Source: Bdellovibrio sp. ZAP7 | GTDB taxonomy: Bacteria > Bacteroidota > Bacteroidia > Flavobacteriales > Flavobacteriaceae | Assembly: GCA_943324165.2 (NCBI GenBank) | Contig: CALPKO020000023.1 | Location: 1 to 10,062 of the forward strand | Reading direction: 5' to 3' | Length of the DNA stretch: 10,062 nucleotides | Shown: positions 1-6,844 of the stretch, in pieces | How positions within the stretch are numbered: the first letter of the stretch is position 1 | How the letters are laid out: every line of letters begins with the position of its first letter | Program-made: the position numbers and the translations under genes | Notes under the pieces: model-generated | Seen by the model: the letters and a program-made list of their open reading frames with translations, nothing else | The model's database searches: none | Told to the model about the DNA's origin: nothing

Positions 1-716
1 ATCATAATATGAGCTACGTTGATTTCGCCTCTATTGTCGCGAATGTCTAAAACTTTCAAGATATGATAACCGTAACGTGTTCGAACAGGCATCGAAATAT
101 CGCCTTTTTTAGTTTTAAAAGCCGCTGATTCAAATGGATAAACCATTCGAAAAGCAGAAAAATAGCCCAAATCTCCACTGTTTTCTTTTGCAGATGGATC
201 TTGAGAAAACTGTTTTGCAAGTTTAGAAAAATCTTCACCACCCAAAGCTTTCTTTCTGATATCGAGCATTTGATTATAAACTTTTAACGTGTCGGCAGAA
301 ACAGCGTTTTCTTCTAAGTTTAATAATATATGCGCAGCATTAACTTCTTTTAAAGAACGATTGTATCCTTCTTCAATTAATTCTTTAGTGACTTTTGTAT
401 CTGTAATGTAATTTTTGGCTAATTGAGTTCGGTATGAAGCCAGCTCAGATTTGTATTTTGGATTGTTTTCTAAACCAAGTTTGTTGGCTTTGTTTATTTT
501 TAACTTGTAGCCGATAAATAAATCTAAATATTTGTCCAAATCTTTTTGAGAATCGTCTTTTACTAAATCAATGTTTTTTTTGTAAATTCTAGAAAATTCA
601 TCAGTATAATAAGGTTTATTATCGATGGTAAACAACACTTCTCTTGTGCTATTTTGAGCGTAAGTTGCAAGATTTAAAGAAATTAATAACCCGAAAAACA
701 ATTGCTTCATTTTCAT
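1..716 (-). CDS. Parvulin-type peptidyl-prolyl isomerase, SurA-like (3' end beyond window)
   Basis: Only the first 238 codons are present; the gene continues past the left edge. Residues 1-20 form a Sec signal peptide ending in TYA before QN, so the product should be periplasmic or envelope-bound. Residues about 30-120 are a charged helical segment like the N-terminal chaperone region of SurA/PpiD proteins. Residues about 124-225 are a parvulin (PpiC/rotamase) domain: it opens with EVNAAHILL, contains GGEDFSKLAKQFSQDPS and SGDLGYFSAFRM, and closes with GYHILKVLDI. H129 and H218 sit at the usual parvulin histidine positions. GEINVAHIM at 230-238 begins a second parvulin repeat, so this is a two-domain, SurA-like protein. 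The family catalyses prolyl cis-trans isomerisation and helps outer-membrane proteins fold. Starts at 716 (MKMKQ) and 710 (MKQ) are both possible; 716 was chosen as the outermost ATG. It has its own likely promoter. Confidence 0.9.
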   Translation of the reverse strand, partial: MKMKQLFFGLLISLNLATYAQNSTREVLFTIDNKPYYTDEFSRIYKKNIDLVKDDSQKDLDKYLDLFIGYKLKINKANKLGLENNPKYKSELASYRTQLAKNYITDTKVTKELIEEGYNRSLKEVNAAHILLNLEENAVSADTLKVYNQMLDIRKKALGGEDFSKLAKQFSQDPSAKENSGDLGYFSAFRMVYPFESAAFKTKKGDISMPVRTRYGYHILKVLDIRDNRGEINVAHIM

Positions 717-798
717 TTGTAAATAATATTTGTTTTTAATTTGATTAGTTTAAGAAAAAAAAATAAATTTTAGGGAAAAATTATTTTTTTTTAATCAA

Positions 799-828
799 CA
801 AAATTAACAATTCAATTACATTATGCAA
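799..828 (-). promoter_or_regulatory. Candidate Bacteroidota promoter for the isomerase gene
   Basis: On the minus strand TTG (828-826) is followed after 19 bases by TAATTTTG (806-799). This matches the flavobacterial pattern TTG-N(about 19)-TAnnTTTG. Transcription would start about 75 bases upstream of the ATG at 716. It lies just downstream of the candidate terminator of the previous operon, as expected for an independently transcribed gene. In AT-rich DNA the motif can occur by chance. Confidence 0.45.
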
Positions 829-847
829 GTTTGTGCGATACTATTAA

Positions 848-897
848 CAAAAAATTAAATGCTTCATTTTTCAAAATGTAAAACAGGACATTTAATT
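848..897 (-). terminator. Candidate terminator of the porP-ompA operon
   Basis: Read on the minus strand, AATTAAATG (897-889) pairs perfectly with CATTTAATT (861-853), giving 9 bp around a 27-base interior. The interior holds a second short inverted repeat (865-870 with 873-878). The outer stem is followed at once by a run of T. It begins about 20 bases after the stop codon of the OmpA-family gene. The stem is AT-rich and the loop is long, so termination strength is uncertain. Confidence 0.45.
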
Positions 898-917
898 CTA
901 TAAATTTTTCAATTTAA

Positions 918-2855
918 CTACATTGAAACAATTATAAACTCACTTCGCCTATTGGCTTGGTGTTCTTCTTCGTTGCATTTTACGCCGTCAGCACATTTAT
1001 TGATCAATTGTGATTCGCCAAAACCTGTTGCAGTCAATCTATCGGCGGAAATTCCGTTTTGTATTAACCATTCCATTGTAGATTTCGCACGATTTTCTGA
1101 AAGAACCTGATTGTTTTGAGTAGATTGTCGACTGTCGGTATGGGCGTTTATATTAATTTTCATTTTCGGATATTCATTCATCAGAACCAATACTTTTTGT
1201 AGTTCGATTTCCGCATCAGGACGAATATAATACTTATTTAAATCAAAAAATATTTTCTTGATTCCAATTTTTGGACCAACATCATCACCTAACGCAAATT
1301 GAACATTTCGGTTTTCTAAACCTAGTAAACAAGTGGTTTCTCCGTTGCTTTTTGGAATATTTACATTAATCTCTTTGGTTTCAAATCCATTTTTTGCTGC
1401 CCTAACATAATAACTTTGACCACAGAAAACATCAAATTTAAAAACACCAAACACATCTGAAAATACTTCCTTTATGACATTGAATTTTTCGTCAAAAAAA
1501 GTAACTTTTGCTTCAGATAAAGTTTGTGAAGTTTGACTATCAAAAACTTTACCAGCTAAAATTTGATGACATGTTAGTTTTTTGGTTTCATAAAATTGAT
1601 AAATATCATCGTTCCCTTTGCCCCCATTACGATTAGAGCTAAAATAACCAATTCGGGTTTTATCATTAATCAAAAAAGCAAAATCATCTTGGTTAGAATT
1701 CAACGGTTTACCAACATTTTCAACTGGTTGAAAAACAGCATCATCACTCATTTCTGACATAAAAACGTCTAAGCCACCTAGTCCAGGATGTCCATCTGAA
1801 GCAAAGTACAAAACGTTGTCGTTTGAAAAAAACGGAAATGATTCTTTCCCCTCTGTATTGATTGTCGTTCCCAAGTTTTCTGGAATTCCGTAAGTGCCAT
1901 CTTCCCTGATTTGCACTTTAAAAATATCAGACATTCCAAAAGCTCCAGGCATGTCTGACGCAAAATATAAAATTTTATCATCTGGACTCAAAGCAGGATG
2001 GGCGGTACTATACTGGTCACTATTAAATGGCAGTTCTTCTATTTTTGTCCATTCATTATTTTCTAAAACTGCTTTATAAAGTTTTAAAAAAGTAATTCTG
2101 TCGTTGCTTTTGCCCCTTTTTTTGTTGGTGTAGTTGTTACGGGTAAAATACATTGTTTTACCATCTTTTGTAAAAACAGCGGAAGCTTCATTAAAAATAG
2201 TATTTACTTTATTTGAAAACGGAGTTGGCATTTCCATGGTGCCATCAGATTTAACTTCTGATTCGTATAGATTAGAAAATGCCTGATTCGTAGATTTCAT
2301 TTTTCTATTTACAGCGGTAGAAATTTCTCTTGCTGAAGTGAAGATTAATTTATTACCAAAAAATGCAGCACCATAATCTGAATATATTGAATTGACGTCA
2401 ACATCAGATATTTTGAATCGCCACGAATTTAATTCAATTTTATTTAGATAATCTTTGTTGTTTAATAGTAGTAAAGCTCTTTTATCATTTTCATTTTTCT
2501 GAACAAAAGCGGCTAAGATTTTTTTTGCTTTATCATACTTTCCAATAGATTTTAGTGATTGTGCGAATCTATAATAATATTCTTTTTCAACATTTTGGGA
2601 TAATTTAAATAATTGTTCATACCACTTTACTCCATTGTCGAAATCAGAATTAAAATAATAGCAATTTCCTAGTCTTTCGAATAACTCAACTGATTTATAT
2701 CCATTTCTTGCTACTTTTTCATAAATCGAAATAGCATCAAAATAAGCCAAATCGTTGTATTTTTTATCTGCTATTTTAATGGCTGGCTCCTGACCATAAG
2801 TTCGGTAACAAATTAAATTCAAAATTAATGTTAAAAGTAAAAATTTCATTTTCAT
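918..2855 (-). CDS. OmpA-family protein with TPR, PD40 propeller and carboxypeptidase-regulatory domains
   Basis: A 645-residue envelope protein. Residues 1-22 are a signal peptide ending in TYGQ. TPR-like helices follow at about 25-140 (repeated Y/F-F-D-x-A patterns such as DLAYFDAISIYEKVA). About 165-425 is a PD40/WD40-like propeller with repeats such as ALSPDDKILYFASD, FFSNDNVLYFASDG and RIGYFSSNRNGG. About 433-510 is a carboxypeptidase regulatory-like beta-sandwich (LAGKVFDSQTSQTLSEAKV). About 530-640 is an OmpA C-terminal peptidoglycan-binding domain with NAHTDSRQ, LSENRAKS and QANRRSEF. This domain order is that of PorE-like and other OmpA partners of type IX secretion components; the OmpA domain should anchor the complex to peptidoglycan. 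The frame stays open upstream to an ATG at 2990, but that start would put 45 non-signal residues before the signal peptide and overlap the upstream gene by 125 bases. The ATG at 2855 leaves a 10-base gap and exposes the signal peptide. Its specific partner is unknown. Confidence 0.9.
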   Translation of the reverse strand: MKMKFLLLTLILNLICYRTYGQEPAIKIADKKYNDLAYFDAISIYEKVARNGYKSVELFERLGNCYYFNSDFDNGVKWYEQLFKLSQNVEKEYYYRFAQSLKSIGKYDKAKKILAAFVQKNENDKRALLLLNNKDYLNKIELNSWRFKISDVDVNSIYSDYGAAFFGNKLIFTSAREISTAVNRKMKSTNQAFSNLYESEVKSDGTMEMPTPFSNKVNTIFNEASAVFTKDGKTMYFTRNNYTNKKRGKSNDRITFLKLYKAVLENNEWTKIEELPFNSDQYSTAHPALSPDDKILYFASDMPGAFGMSDIFKVQIREDGTYGIPENLGTTINTEGKESFPFFSNDNVLYFASDGHPGLGGLDVFMSEMSDDAVFQPVENVGKPLNSNQDDFAFLINDKTRIGYFSSNRNGGKGNDDIYQFYETKKLTCHQILAGKVFDSQTSQTLSEAKVTFFDEKFNVIKEVFSDVFGVFKFDVFCGQSYYVRAAKNGFETKEINVNIPKSNGETTCLLGLENRNVQFALGDDVGPKIGIKKIFFDLNKYYIRPDAEIELQKVLVLMNEYPKMKININAHTDSRQSTQNNQVLSENRAKSTMEWLIQNGISADRLTATGFGESQLINKCADGVKCNEEEHQANRRSEFIIVSM

Positions 2856-2865
2856 AGTTGCGTTA

Positions 2866-3783
2866 TTAGAAAAATCGTGGGGAAATAATTTTATTGTAGT
2901 TTCTAAATAATTCGTATCGTAAGAAAATTTCATGAGAACCTGAATTATAATTGGCCAATTTGGTTGTTTCCAAATCATATCCATATCCAATATTAAAAGA
3001 ATTCGTTATCTGGAATCCAACCATTGCACTCATTGCGGCATTCCAACGATAAGCAACTCCTAAGGTAAGCTTTTCATTAAATAAAAAGTTGGCAGATAAA
3101 TCGATTTGAGGCGCTGCTCCTGCAACTAATTTGGCTAAAGCTGCGGGTTTAAATCCCACTTCATTATTAATCACGAAAACACGACCAGCAATTAAATAAA
3201 AATGCATTCTTTCCGTTGTAACCGATGTCATATTGTCGCTATATTGTTTGGTTTCTAAAAAATGAGGTGCCGAAATTCCGATGTAACTTATATCGGAATG
3301 ATAATAAAGACCTGCGCCAATATTGGGCGAAAATCTATTGTTGATGTTGTATTGTTGGCTAATGGCATAATCCCCTGGTTTTCTCAAAGTAAGGCGATTA
3401 AAATCGACACTCATCAGATTTGCTGTAATTTTTAAACCAAATGAAAGCTCATAATCTTCTGATGTTTTTATGGTAAAAGATATATCGGCTGCAATATTAT
3501 TTTCGTCTGAAATACCAATTCGATCGTTAACAAAAGACAAACCCACTCCGAAATTACTTCCTTCAATTGGAGTATGAAGAGAAGCAGTATTGGTAACGGG
3601 TGCACCCTCTAAACCCACCCATTGCGTTCGATGCAAAACAAATGCGCTTATTACACCCCTCGATCCTGCGTATGCTGGGTTAACATTTATGGTGTTATAC
3701 ATGTATTGCGTAAATTGTGCGTCTTGCTGCGCATAAACGCCACTCATTATAAGTAGAGAGAAAATTATAAATTTGCTTTTCAT
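2866..3783 (-). CDS. PorP/SprF family type IX secretion outer-membrane protein
   Basis: A 305-residue protein. Residues 1-18 are a signal peptide (cleavage likely after VYA). The family hallmark follows directly: QQDAQFTQYMYNTINVNPAYAGSRG, here spanning about 19-43, then HRTQWVGLEGAP at about 51-62. The rest alternates short hydrophobic strands with GVGLSF, GAGLYYHS, GVAYRW and GYGYDLET segments, consistent with an outer-membrane beta-barrel, and ends in an aromatic residue. The length fits the family (about 300). PorP/SprF proteins are outer-membrane components of type IX secretion and gliding; in flavobacteria, paralogues sit beside and serve individual large adhesins with type B C-terminal domains. 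Here it is first in an operon with the OmpA-family gene, and no adhesin gene lies directly upstream. That suggests a stand-alone paralogue or one serving a distant substrate. I found no clear TAnnTTTG element upstream of its start. Confidence 0.93.
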   Translation of the reverse strand: MKSKFIIFSLLIMSGVYAQQDAQFTQYMYNTINVNPAYAGSRGVISAFVLHRTQWVGLEGAPVTNTASLHTPIEGSNFGVGLSFVNDRIGISDENNIAADISFTIKTSEDYELSFGLKITANLMSVDFNRLTLRKPGDYAISQQYNINNRFSPNIGAGLYYHSDISYIGISAPHFLETKQYSDNMTSVTTERMHFYLIAGRVFVINNEVGFKPAALAKLVAGAAPQIDLSANFLFNEKLTLGVAYRWNAAMSAMVGFQITNSFNIGYGYDLETTKLANYNSGSHEIFLRYELFRNYNKIISPRFF

Positions 3784-3809
3784 TTGTTGTCTAATATAAA
3801 ATACAAGGA

Positions 3810-3956
3810 CTAGAAACCTTTTGGACTAAATTTATCGGGATAAATATAAGAAATCTGAACTAGATTTAGTAATTCTTCATTCTTTTTAAGTAGGACAGAG
3901 TAGTGCGTTCCAACTTGCGATTCTGCCTCATAGTTGATTGTAAATCCCCTATTCGA
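3810..3956 (-). pseudogene. Possible gene remnant in the porP-prfC gap (uncertain)
   Basis: A 48-codon open stretch with no ATG lies on the minus strand between stops at 3957-3959 and 3810-3812. It reads like protein rather than intergenic noise, for example ESQVGTHYSVLLKKNEELL and LVQISYIYPDKFSPKGF. About a quarter of its codons start with G, and the stretch at about 3885-3965 is visibly richer in G and C than the other gaps in this window. A second frame on the same strand (about 3874-4014, including FYAINRIGDLQST) is also open and could join it through one frameshift near 3950. I do not recognise a family. It could instead be a chance open frame or a structured leader. Confidence 0.22.
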
Positions 3957-4008
3957 TTAATTGCATAAAATGTCGCTTTTTTTAATAGTTTTGAAAAGGA
4001 ATTAACTT

Positions 4009-4038
4009 TTCATATTAAACTAATAAACTGTATTTTTG
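4009..4038 (+). promoter_or_regulatory. Candidate prfC promoter
   Basis: TATTTTTG at 4031-4038 matches the Bacteroidota -7 element TAnnTTTG exactly. The -33 position, 19 bases upstream, holds TTC (4009-4011) rather than the preferred TTG, so the upstream element is weak. Transcription would start near 4045, giving a leader of only about a dozen A-rich bases before the ATG at 4058. Confidence 0.5.
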
Positions 4039-4057
4039 CAAACTTTAAAAATACAAA

Positions 4058-5647
4058 ATGAGTTTTATTACAGAAATTGAAAAGCGGCGTACTTTTGGAA
4101 TTATTTCACATCCAGATGCAGGAAAAACGACTTTAACAGAAAAATTATTGCTATTTGGCGGCGCAATTCAAGAAGCGGGCGCAGTAAAAAACAATAAAAT
4201 AAAAAAAGGAGCAACTTCTGATTTTATGGAAATTGAGCGCCAAAGAGGAATATCAGTTTCAACCTCTGTTCTAGCTTTTAATTACAAGGATAAAAAAATA
4301 AATATTCTTGATACGCCAGGACACAAAGATTTTGCAGAAGACACTTTTAGAACTTTAACCGCCGTTGATAGCGTAATTGTAGTGATTGATGTCGCAAAAG
4401 GCGTAGAAGAACAAACCGAAAAATTAGTTGCGGTTTGTAGATTAAGAAACATTCCGATGATAGTTTTTATCAACAAATTGGATAGAGAAGGTAAGGACGC
4501 TTTTGATTTGATGGATGAAGTTGAACAAAAATTGGGTTTAAAAGTTACACCATTAAGTTTTCCTATTGGAATGGGTTACGATTTTCAAGGAATTTATAAT
4601 CTTTGGGAAAAAAACATTAATCTTTTTAGTGGAGATAGCAGAAAAAATATTGAAGAAACCATCGCTTTTTCAGATTTACAAAGTGTAGAATTAGAAAAAA
4701 TTATTGGTCAAAAACCGGCAGAACGACTTCGAGAAGAGTTAGAATTGATAGATGAAGTATACCCAAAATTTGATCAAAAGGCATATTTAGACGGAAATTT
4801 ACAGCCTGTATTCTTTGGTTCAGCGTTGAATAATTTTGGAGTTCGAGAATTGCTAGATTGTTTTATAAGTATAGCGCCATCTCCAAGACCAAAAGATTCT
4901 GAAACCCGTTTGGTTGATCCCAAAGAAGAAAAGATGAGTGGATTTGTTTTTAAAATTCATGCCAATATGGATCCAAAACACAGAGACAGGTTGGCATTTG
5001 TAAAAATTGTTTCAGGAACATTCGAAAGGAACAAGCCATATTTGCACGTTAGACAAAATAAAAATTTAAAATTTTCAAGTCCGAATGCATTTTTCGCTGA
5101 AAAAAAAGAAATAGTTGACATTTCCTATCCAGGTGATATTGTTGGTTTGCACGATACTGGGAATTTTAAAATTGGAGACACTTTAACAGAAGGAGAAATT
5201 ATGAGTTTCAAAGGTATTCCGAGTTTTTCACCTGAGCATTTTCGTTATATTAATAATGCTGATCCTTTAAAATCAAAACAACTGGAAAAAGGTATTGACC
5301 AATTGATGGATGAAGGAGTCGCACAGTTATTTACACTTGAACTGAATAATCGAAAAATTATTGGAACAGTTGGTGCTTTGCAATATGAAGTAATTCAATA
5401 CAGATTAGAACATGAATATGGAGCAAAATGCTCTTATGAAAATTTTCCCGTTCATAAAGCATGCTGGGTTAAACCAGATGATATAAAAAGTGCTGAATTT
5501 AAGGAGTTTTTAAGAATAAAACAAAAATTCATGGCAAAAGACAAGTACAATCAGTTGGTGTTTTTAGCAGATTCTGATTTTACAATTCAGATGACACAGA
5601 ACAAATACCCGACCGTGAAATTATATTTTACCTCGGAATTTGAATAA
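4058..5647 (+). CDS. prfC: Peptide chain release factor 3 (RF3)
   Basis: At 529 residues this equals the usual length of bacterial RF3. It is a cytoplasmic translational GTPase that removes RF1/RF2 from the ribosome after peptide release. The G motifs are intact: P-loop HPDAGKTT at 18-25, switch I region RQRGISVSTSV at 61-71 (typical of RF3/EF-G), DTPGHKDF at 85-92, and NKLD at 139-142. The GTPase domain covers about 1-275. A beta-barrel domain II covers about 290-380 (GFVFKIHANMDPKHRDR is the RF3 signature at its start). The RF3 C-terminal domain covers about 390-529, with GVAQLF, GTVGALQYEVIQYRLEHEYG and the closing YPTVKLYF. It is a single gene flanked by non-coding DNA on both sides, with its own candidate promoter. 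Nothing is unusual in the product. EF-G is excluded by length and by the RF3-specific C-terminal motifs. Confidence 0.97.
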   Translation: MSFITEIEKRRTFGIISHPDAGKTTLTEKLLLFGGAIQEAGAVKNNKIKKGATSDFMEIERQRGISVSTSVLAFNYKDKKINILDTPGHKDFAEDTFRTLTAVDSVIVVIDVAKGVEEQTEKLVAVCRLRNIPMIVFINKLDREGKDAFDLMDEVEQKLGLKVTPLSFPIGMGYDFQGIYNLWEKNINLFSGDSRKNIEETIAFSDLQSVELEKIIGQKPAERLREELELIDEVYPKFDQKAYLDGNLQPVFFGSALNNFGVRELLDCFISIAPSPRPKDSETRLVDPKEEKMSGFVFKIHANMDPKHRDRLAFVKIVSGTFERNKPYLHVRQNKNLKFSSPNAFFAEKKEIVDISYPGDIVGLHDTGNFKIGDTLTEGEIMSFKGIPSFSPEHFRYINNADPLKSKQLEKGIDQLMDEGVAQLFTLELNNRKIIGTVGALQYEVIQYRLEHEYGAKCSYENFPVHKACWVKPDDIKSAEFKEFLRIKQKFMAKDKYNQLVFLADSDFTIQMTQNKYPTVKLYFTSEFE

Positions 5648-5746
5648 TTTATAATATAAATTTACGCTCTAAAATGTTAAATATTATAAAGATAATTTTA
5701 ACTTAACATTAGACCTAGATTAACGTTATTTTTTGTTAAAATCTTA

Positions 5747-5787
5747 AAAAAAAAGTATTAAAATTTTTTTTAGAAAAAAAAGTATTA
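5747..5787 (+). repeat. Direct repeat of a 14-base A-rich motif upstream of the small secreted protein gene
   Basis: AAAAAAAAGTATTA occurs at 5747-5760 and again at 5774-5787, an offset of 27 bases. The second copy runs directly into the -7 element of the downstream gene. The spacer between them is a T run. It may be a partial promoter duplication, a curved-DNA upstream element, or simple homopolymer noise. Confidence 0.5.
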
Positions 5788-5793
5788 TCTTTG
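5786..5793 (+). promoter_or_regulatory. Candidate -7 promoter element of the 68-residue protein gene
   Basis: TATCTTTG matches TAnnTTTG exactly and lies 30 bases before the ATG at 5824. No TTG is found at the -33 position, which falls in an A/T homopolymer tract (about 5761-5771). The A and T tracts upstream could act as a bent upstream element. The purine-rich AAGAAG just before the ATG is not a convincing ribosome binding site. Confidence 0.45.
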
Positions 5794-5823
5794 TAAAAAG
5801 TTTGAATCTAAAATAAGAAGATT

Positions 5824-6030
5824 ATGAAAATTAATTACAAAAAATTCTTACTTTCAATTATCACATTGACAGTAAGTTTTGCAAGTTTTGCTCAGATACC
5901 AAATGCTGACGAAGCCGGTGGTGGTGGAGATGATCCGCCTGCACCAATTAATAACCAAATTATATGGTTAGCAATATTAGGTCTGTCTTTCGCATATTTT
6001 ATATTTTCTACAAGAAAAAAAAAAGCATAA
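5824..6030 (+). CDS. Small secreted single-span protein with a sorting-signal-like C-terminus
   Basis: A 68-residue protein. Residues 1-23 are a clear signal peptide (MKINYKKF, hydrophobic core, ASFAQ). About 24-42 are a short polar linker: a Gly run, then DDPPAPIN. About 44-61 are one hydrophobic helix (IIWLAILGLSFAYFIF), and the chain ends in STRKKKA. Short motif, hydrophobic helix and basic tail is the tripartite layout of PEP-CTERM-like sorting signals. The PIN just before the helix resembles the PID-type motif I recall for small flavobacterial proteins thought to be processed by exosortase-family enzymes. After both ends are processed almost nothing would remain, so it may be a tiny cell-surface peptide or simply a bitopic membrane protein. 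It is followed by a strong terminator and sits beside polysaccharide export genes, a common setting for such signals. No exosortase gene is in the window. The coding assignment is firm; the sorting role is inference. Confidence 0.8.
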   Translation: MKINYKKFLLSIITLTVSFASFAQIPNADEAGGGGDDPPAPINNQIIWLAILGLSFAYFIFSTRKKKA

Positions 6031-6045
6031 TGAAATTTTATTCAT

Positions 6046-6079
6046 AATGCACTAAAATTAAAGTCTTAGTGCATTTTTT
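6046..6079 (+). terminator. Rho-independent terminator after the small secreted protein gene
   Basis: A perfect 10-bp stem, AATGCACTAA (6046-6055) with TTAGTGCATT (6066-6075), encloses a 10-base loop and runs into six T (6074-6079). It begins 15 bases after the stop codon at 6030. It also ends only 27 bases before the putative start of the next plus-strand gene, so that gene must depend on readthrough or on a promoter in this tiny gap. Confidence 0.85.
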
Positions 6080-6106
6080 ATTTGTAATATAAAACCATTT
6101 ATTATT

Positions 6107-6844
6107 TTGTTTTTTTTTAATAAACAAAAAACGTTACTCAAAGACTTGCTATCATCAGGTTACACCGATATACATTCTCATTTAATATACGATATTGATG
6201 ATGGTGCAAAAACGGCTGATGATACGGAATTTTTAACAAAATCACTTATAGATTTTGGTGCAGACTTTTTTATTACAACGCCTCATACCATTCAATTTGT
6301 TTGGGAAAATTCAAGAGAAGACATTTTACAGCAACATAAGATTTCATACAAAGTACTTCGAGAACGAAACATAAATGTTACTTTCAAAGTTGCCTCTGAA
6401 TACTTGGTCGACGAATCATTTGTCAAAAGGTTTAAAACTGAACCTCTTTTAACATTAAAAGATAATTATGTCTTGGTAGAGATGTCTTACATCAACGCCC
6501 CTATTCAACTTTATGAAATAATTTTTGATTTACAAGTAGCTGGTTATATTCCTTTGCTGGCACATCCAGAGCGGTATAGTTTTTATCATAATAATTTTTC
6601 CGAATACGAAAAATTAAAGAAAGCGGGATGCTTATTTCAATTGAATTTATTGTCAACTGTTGGGTACTATGGAGAGCCTGTTTTTAATGTAGCAAAAAAA
6701 TTATTAAATCAAGGAATGTATGACTTTGCTGGATCGGATGTACATCATAATAATCATATCAGAGCATTTGAAAACAAGTTGCTTATTAAAGATTTAAATC
6801 CTTTAAAGGAAGTTATAAAAAACAATTCTTTTTTTAAATCATAA
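6107..6844 (+). CDS. CpsB/CapC-type PHP-family protein tyrosine phosphatase
   Basis: About 245 residues, the normal family length. The PHP metal-site motifs are all present in order: DIHSH at 21-25 with IDDGAKT after it, TTPH at 57-60, SEYLVDE at 97-103, AHPERY at 152-157, and GSDVHH at 209-214. Enzymes of this type are Mn-dependent cytoplasmic phosphatases that dephosphorylate the tyrosine tail of CpsD/Wzc-type kinases and so control capsule or exopolysaccharide synthesis. The kinase gene here lies immediately next door in convergent orientation. The start is odd: no ATG exists in frame upstream of the catalytic motifs, and the first internal Met is residue 126, after the active-site histidines. 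TTG at 6107 (then TTT TTT TTT) is the likeliest start and gives the family's usual FFxK-rich N-terminus; ATT at 6104 is another option. The stop codon lies at the edge of the hairpin shared with the kinase gene. Confidence 0.9.
   Translation: MFFFNKQKTLLKDLLSSGYTDIHSHLIYDIDDGAKTADDTEFLTKSLIDFGADFFITTPHTIQFVWENSREDILQQHKISYKVLRERNINVTFKVASEYLVDESFVKRFKTEPLLTLKDNYVLVEMSYINAPIQLYEIIFDLQVAGYIPLLAHPERYSFYHNNFSEYEKLKKAGCLFQLNLLSTVGYYGEPVFNVAKKLLNQGMYDFAGSDVHHNNHIRAFENKLLIKDLNPLKEVIKNNSFFKS

Noticed and set aside
56..241. 61-codon minus-strand open frame
   Set aside because: It lies inside the parvulin isomerase gene in another frame; the isomerase frame shows clear parvulin motifs.
3784..3830. Promoter directly upstream of porP
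   Set aside because: Only poor matches such as TAGTCCTTG were seen, with no TTG at the right distance; not enough to annotate.
3885..3960. tRNA or known small RNA in the GC-richer part of the porP-prfC gap
   Set aside because: A GTTCCAA resembles a T-loop, but no acceptor stem or cloverleaf can be formed around it.
5676..5702. Imperfect hairpin after prfC as a terminator
   Set aside because: GTTAA/TTAAC and ATTAT/ATAAT can pair with a small internal loop, but the stem is almost purely A/T and no T run follows. The prfC terminator remains unidentified.
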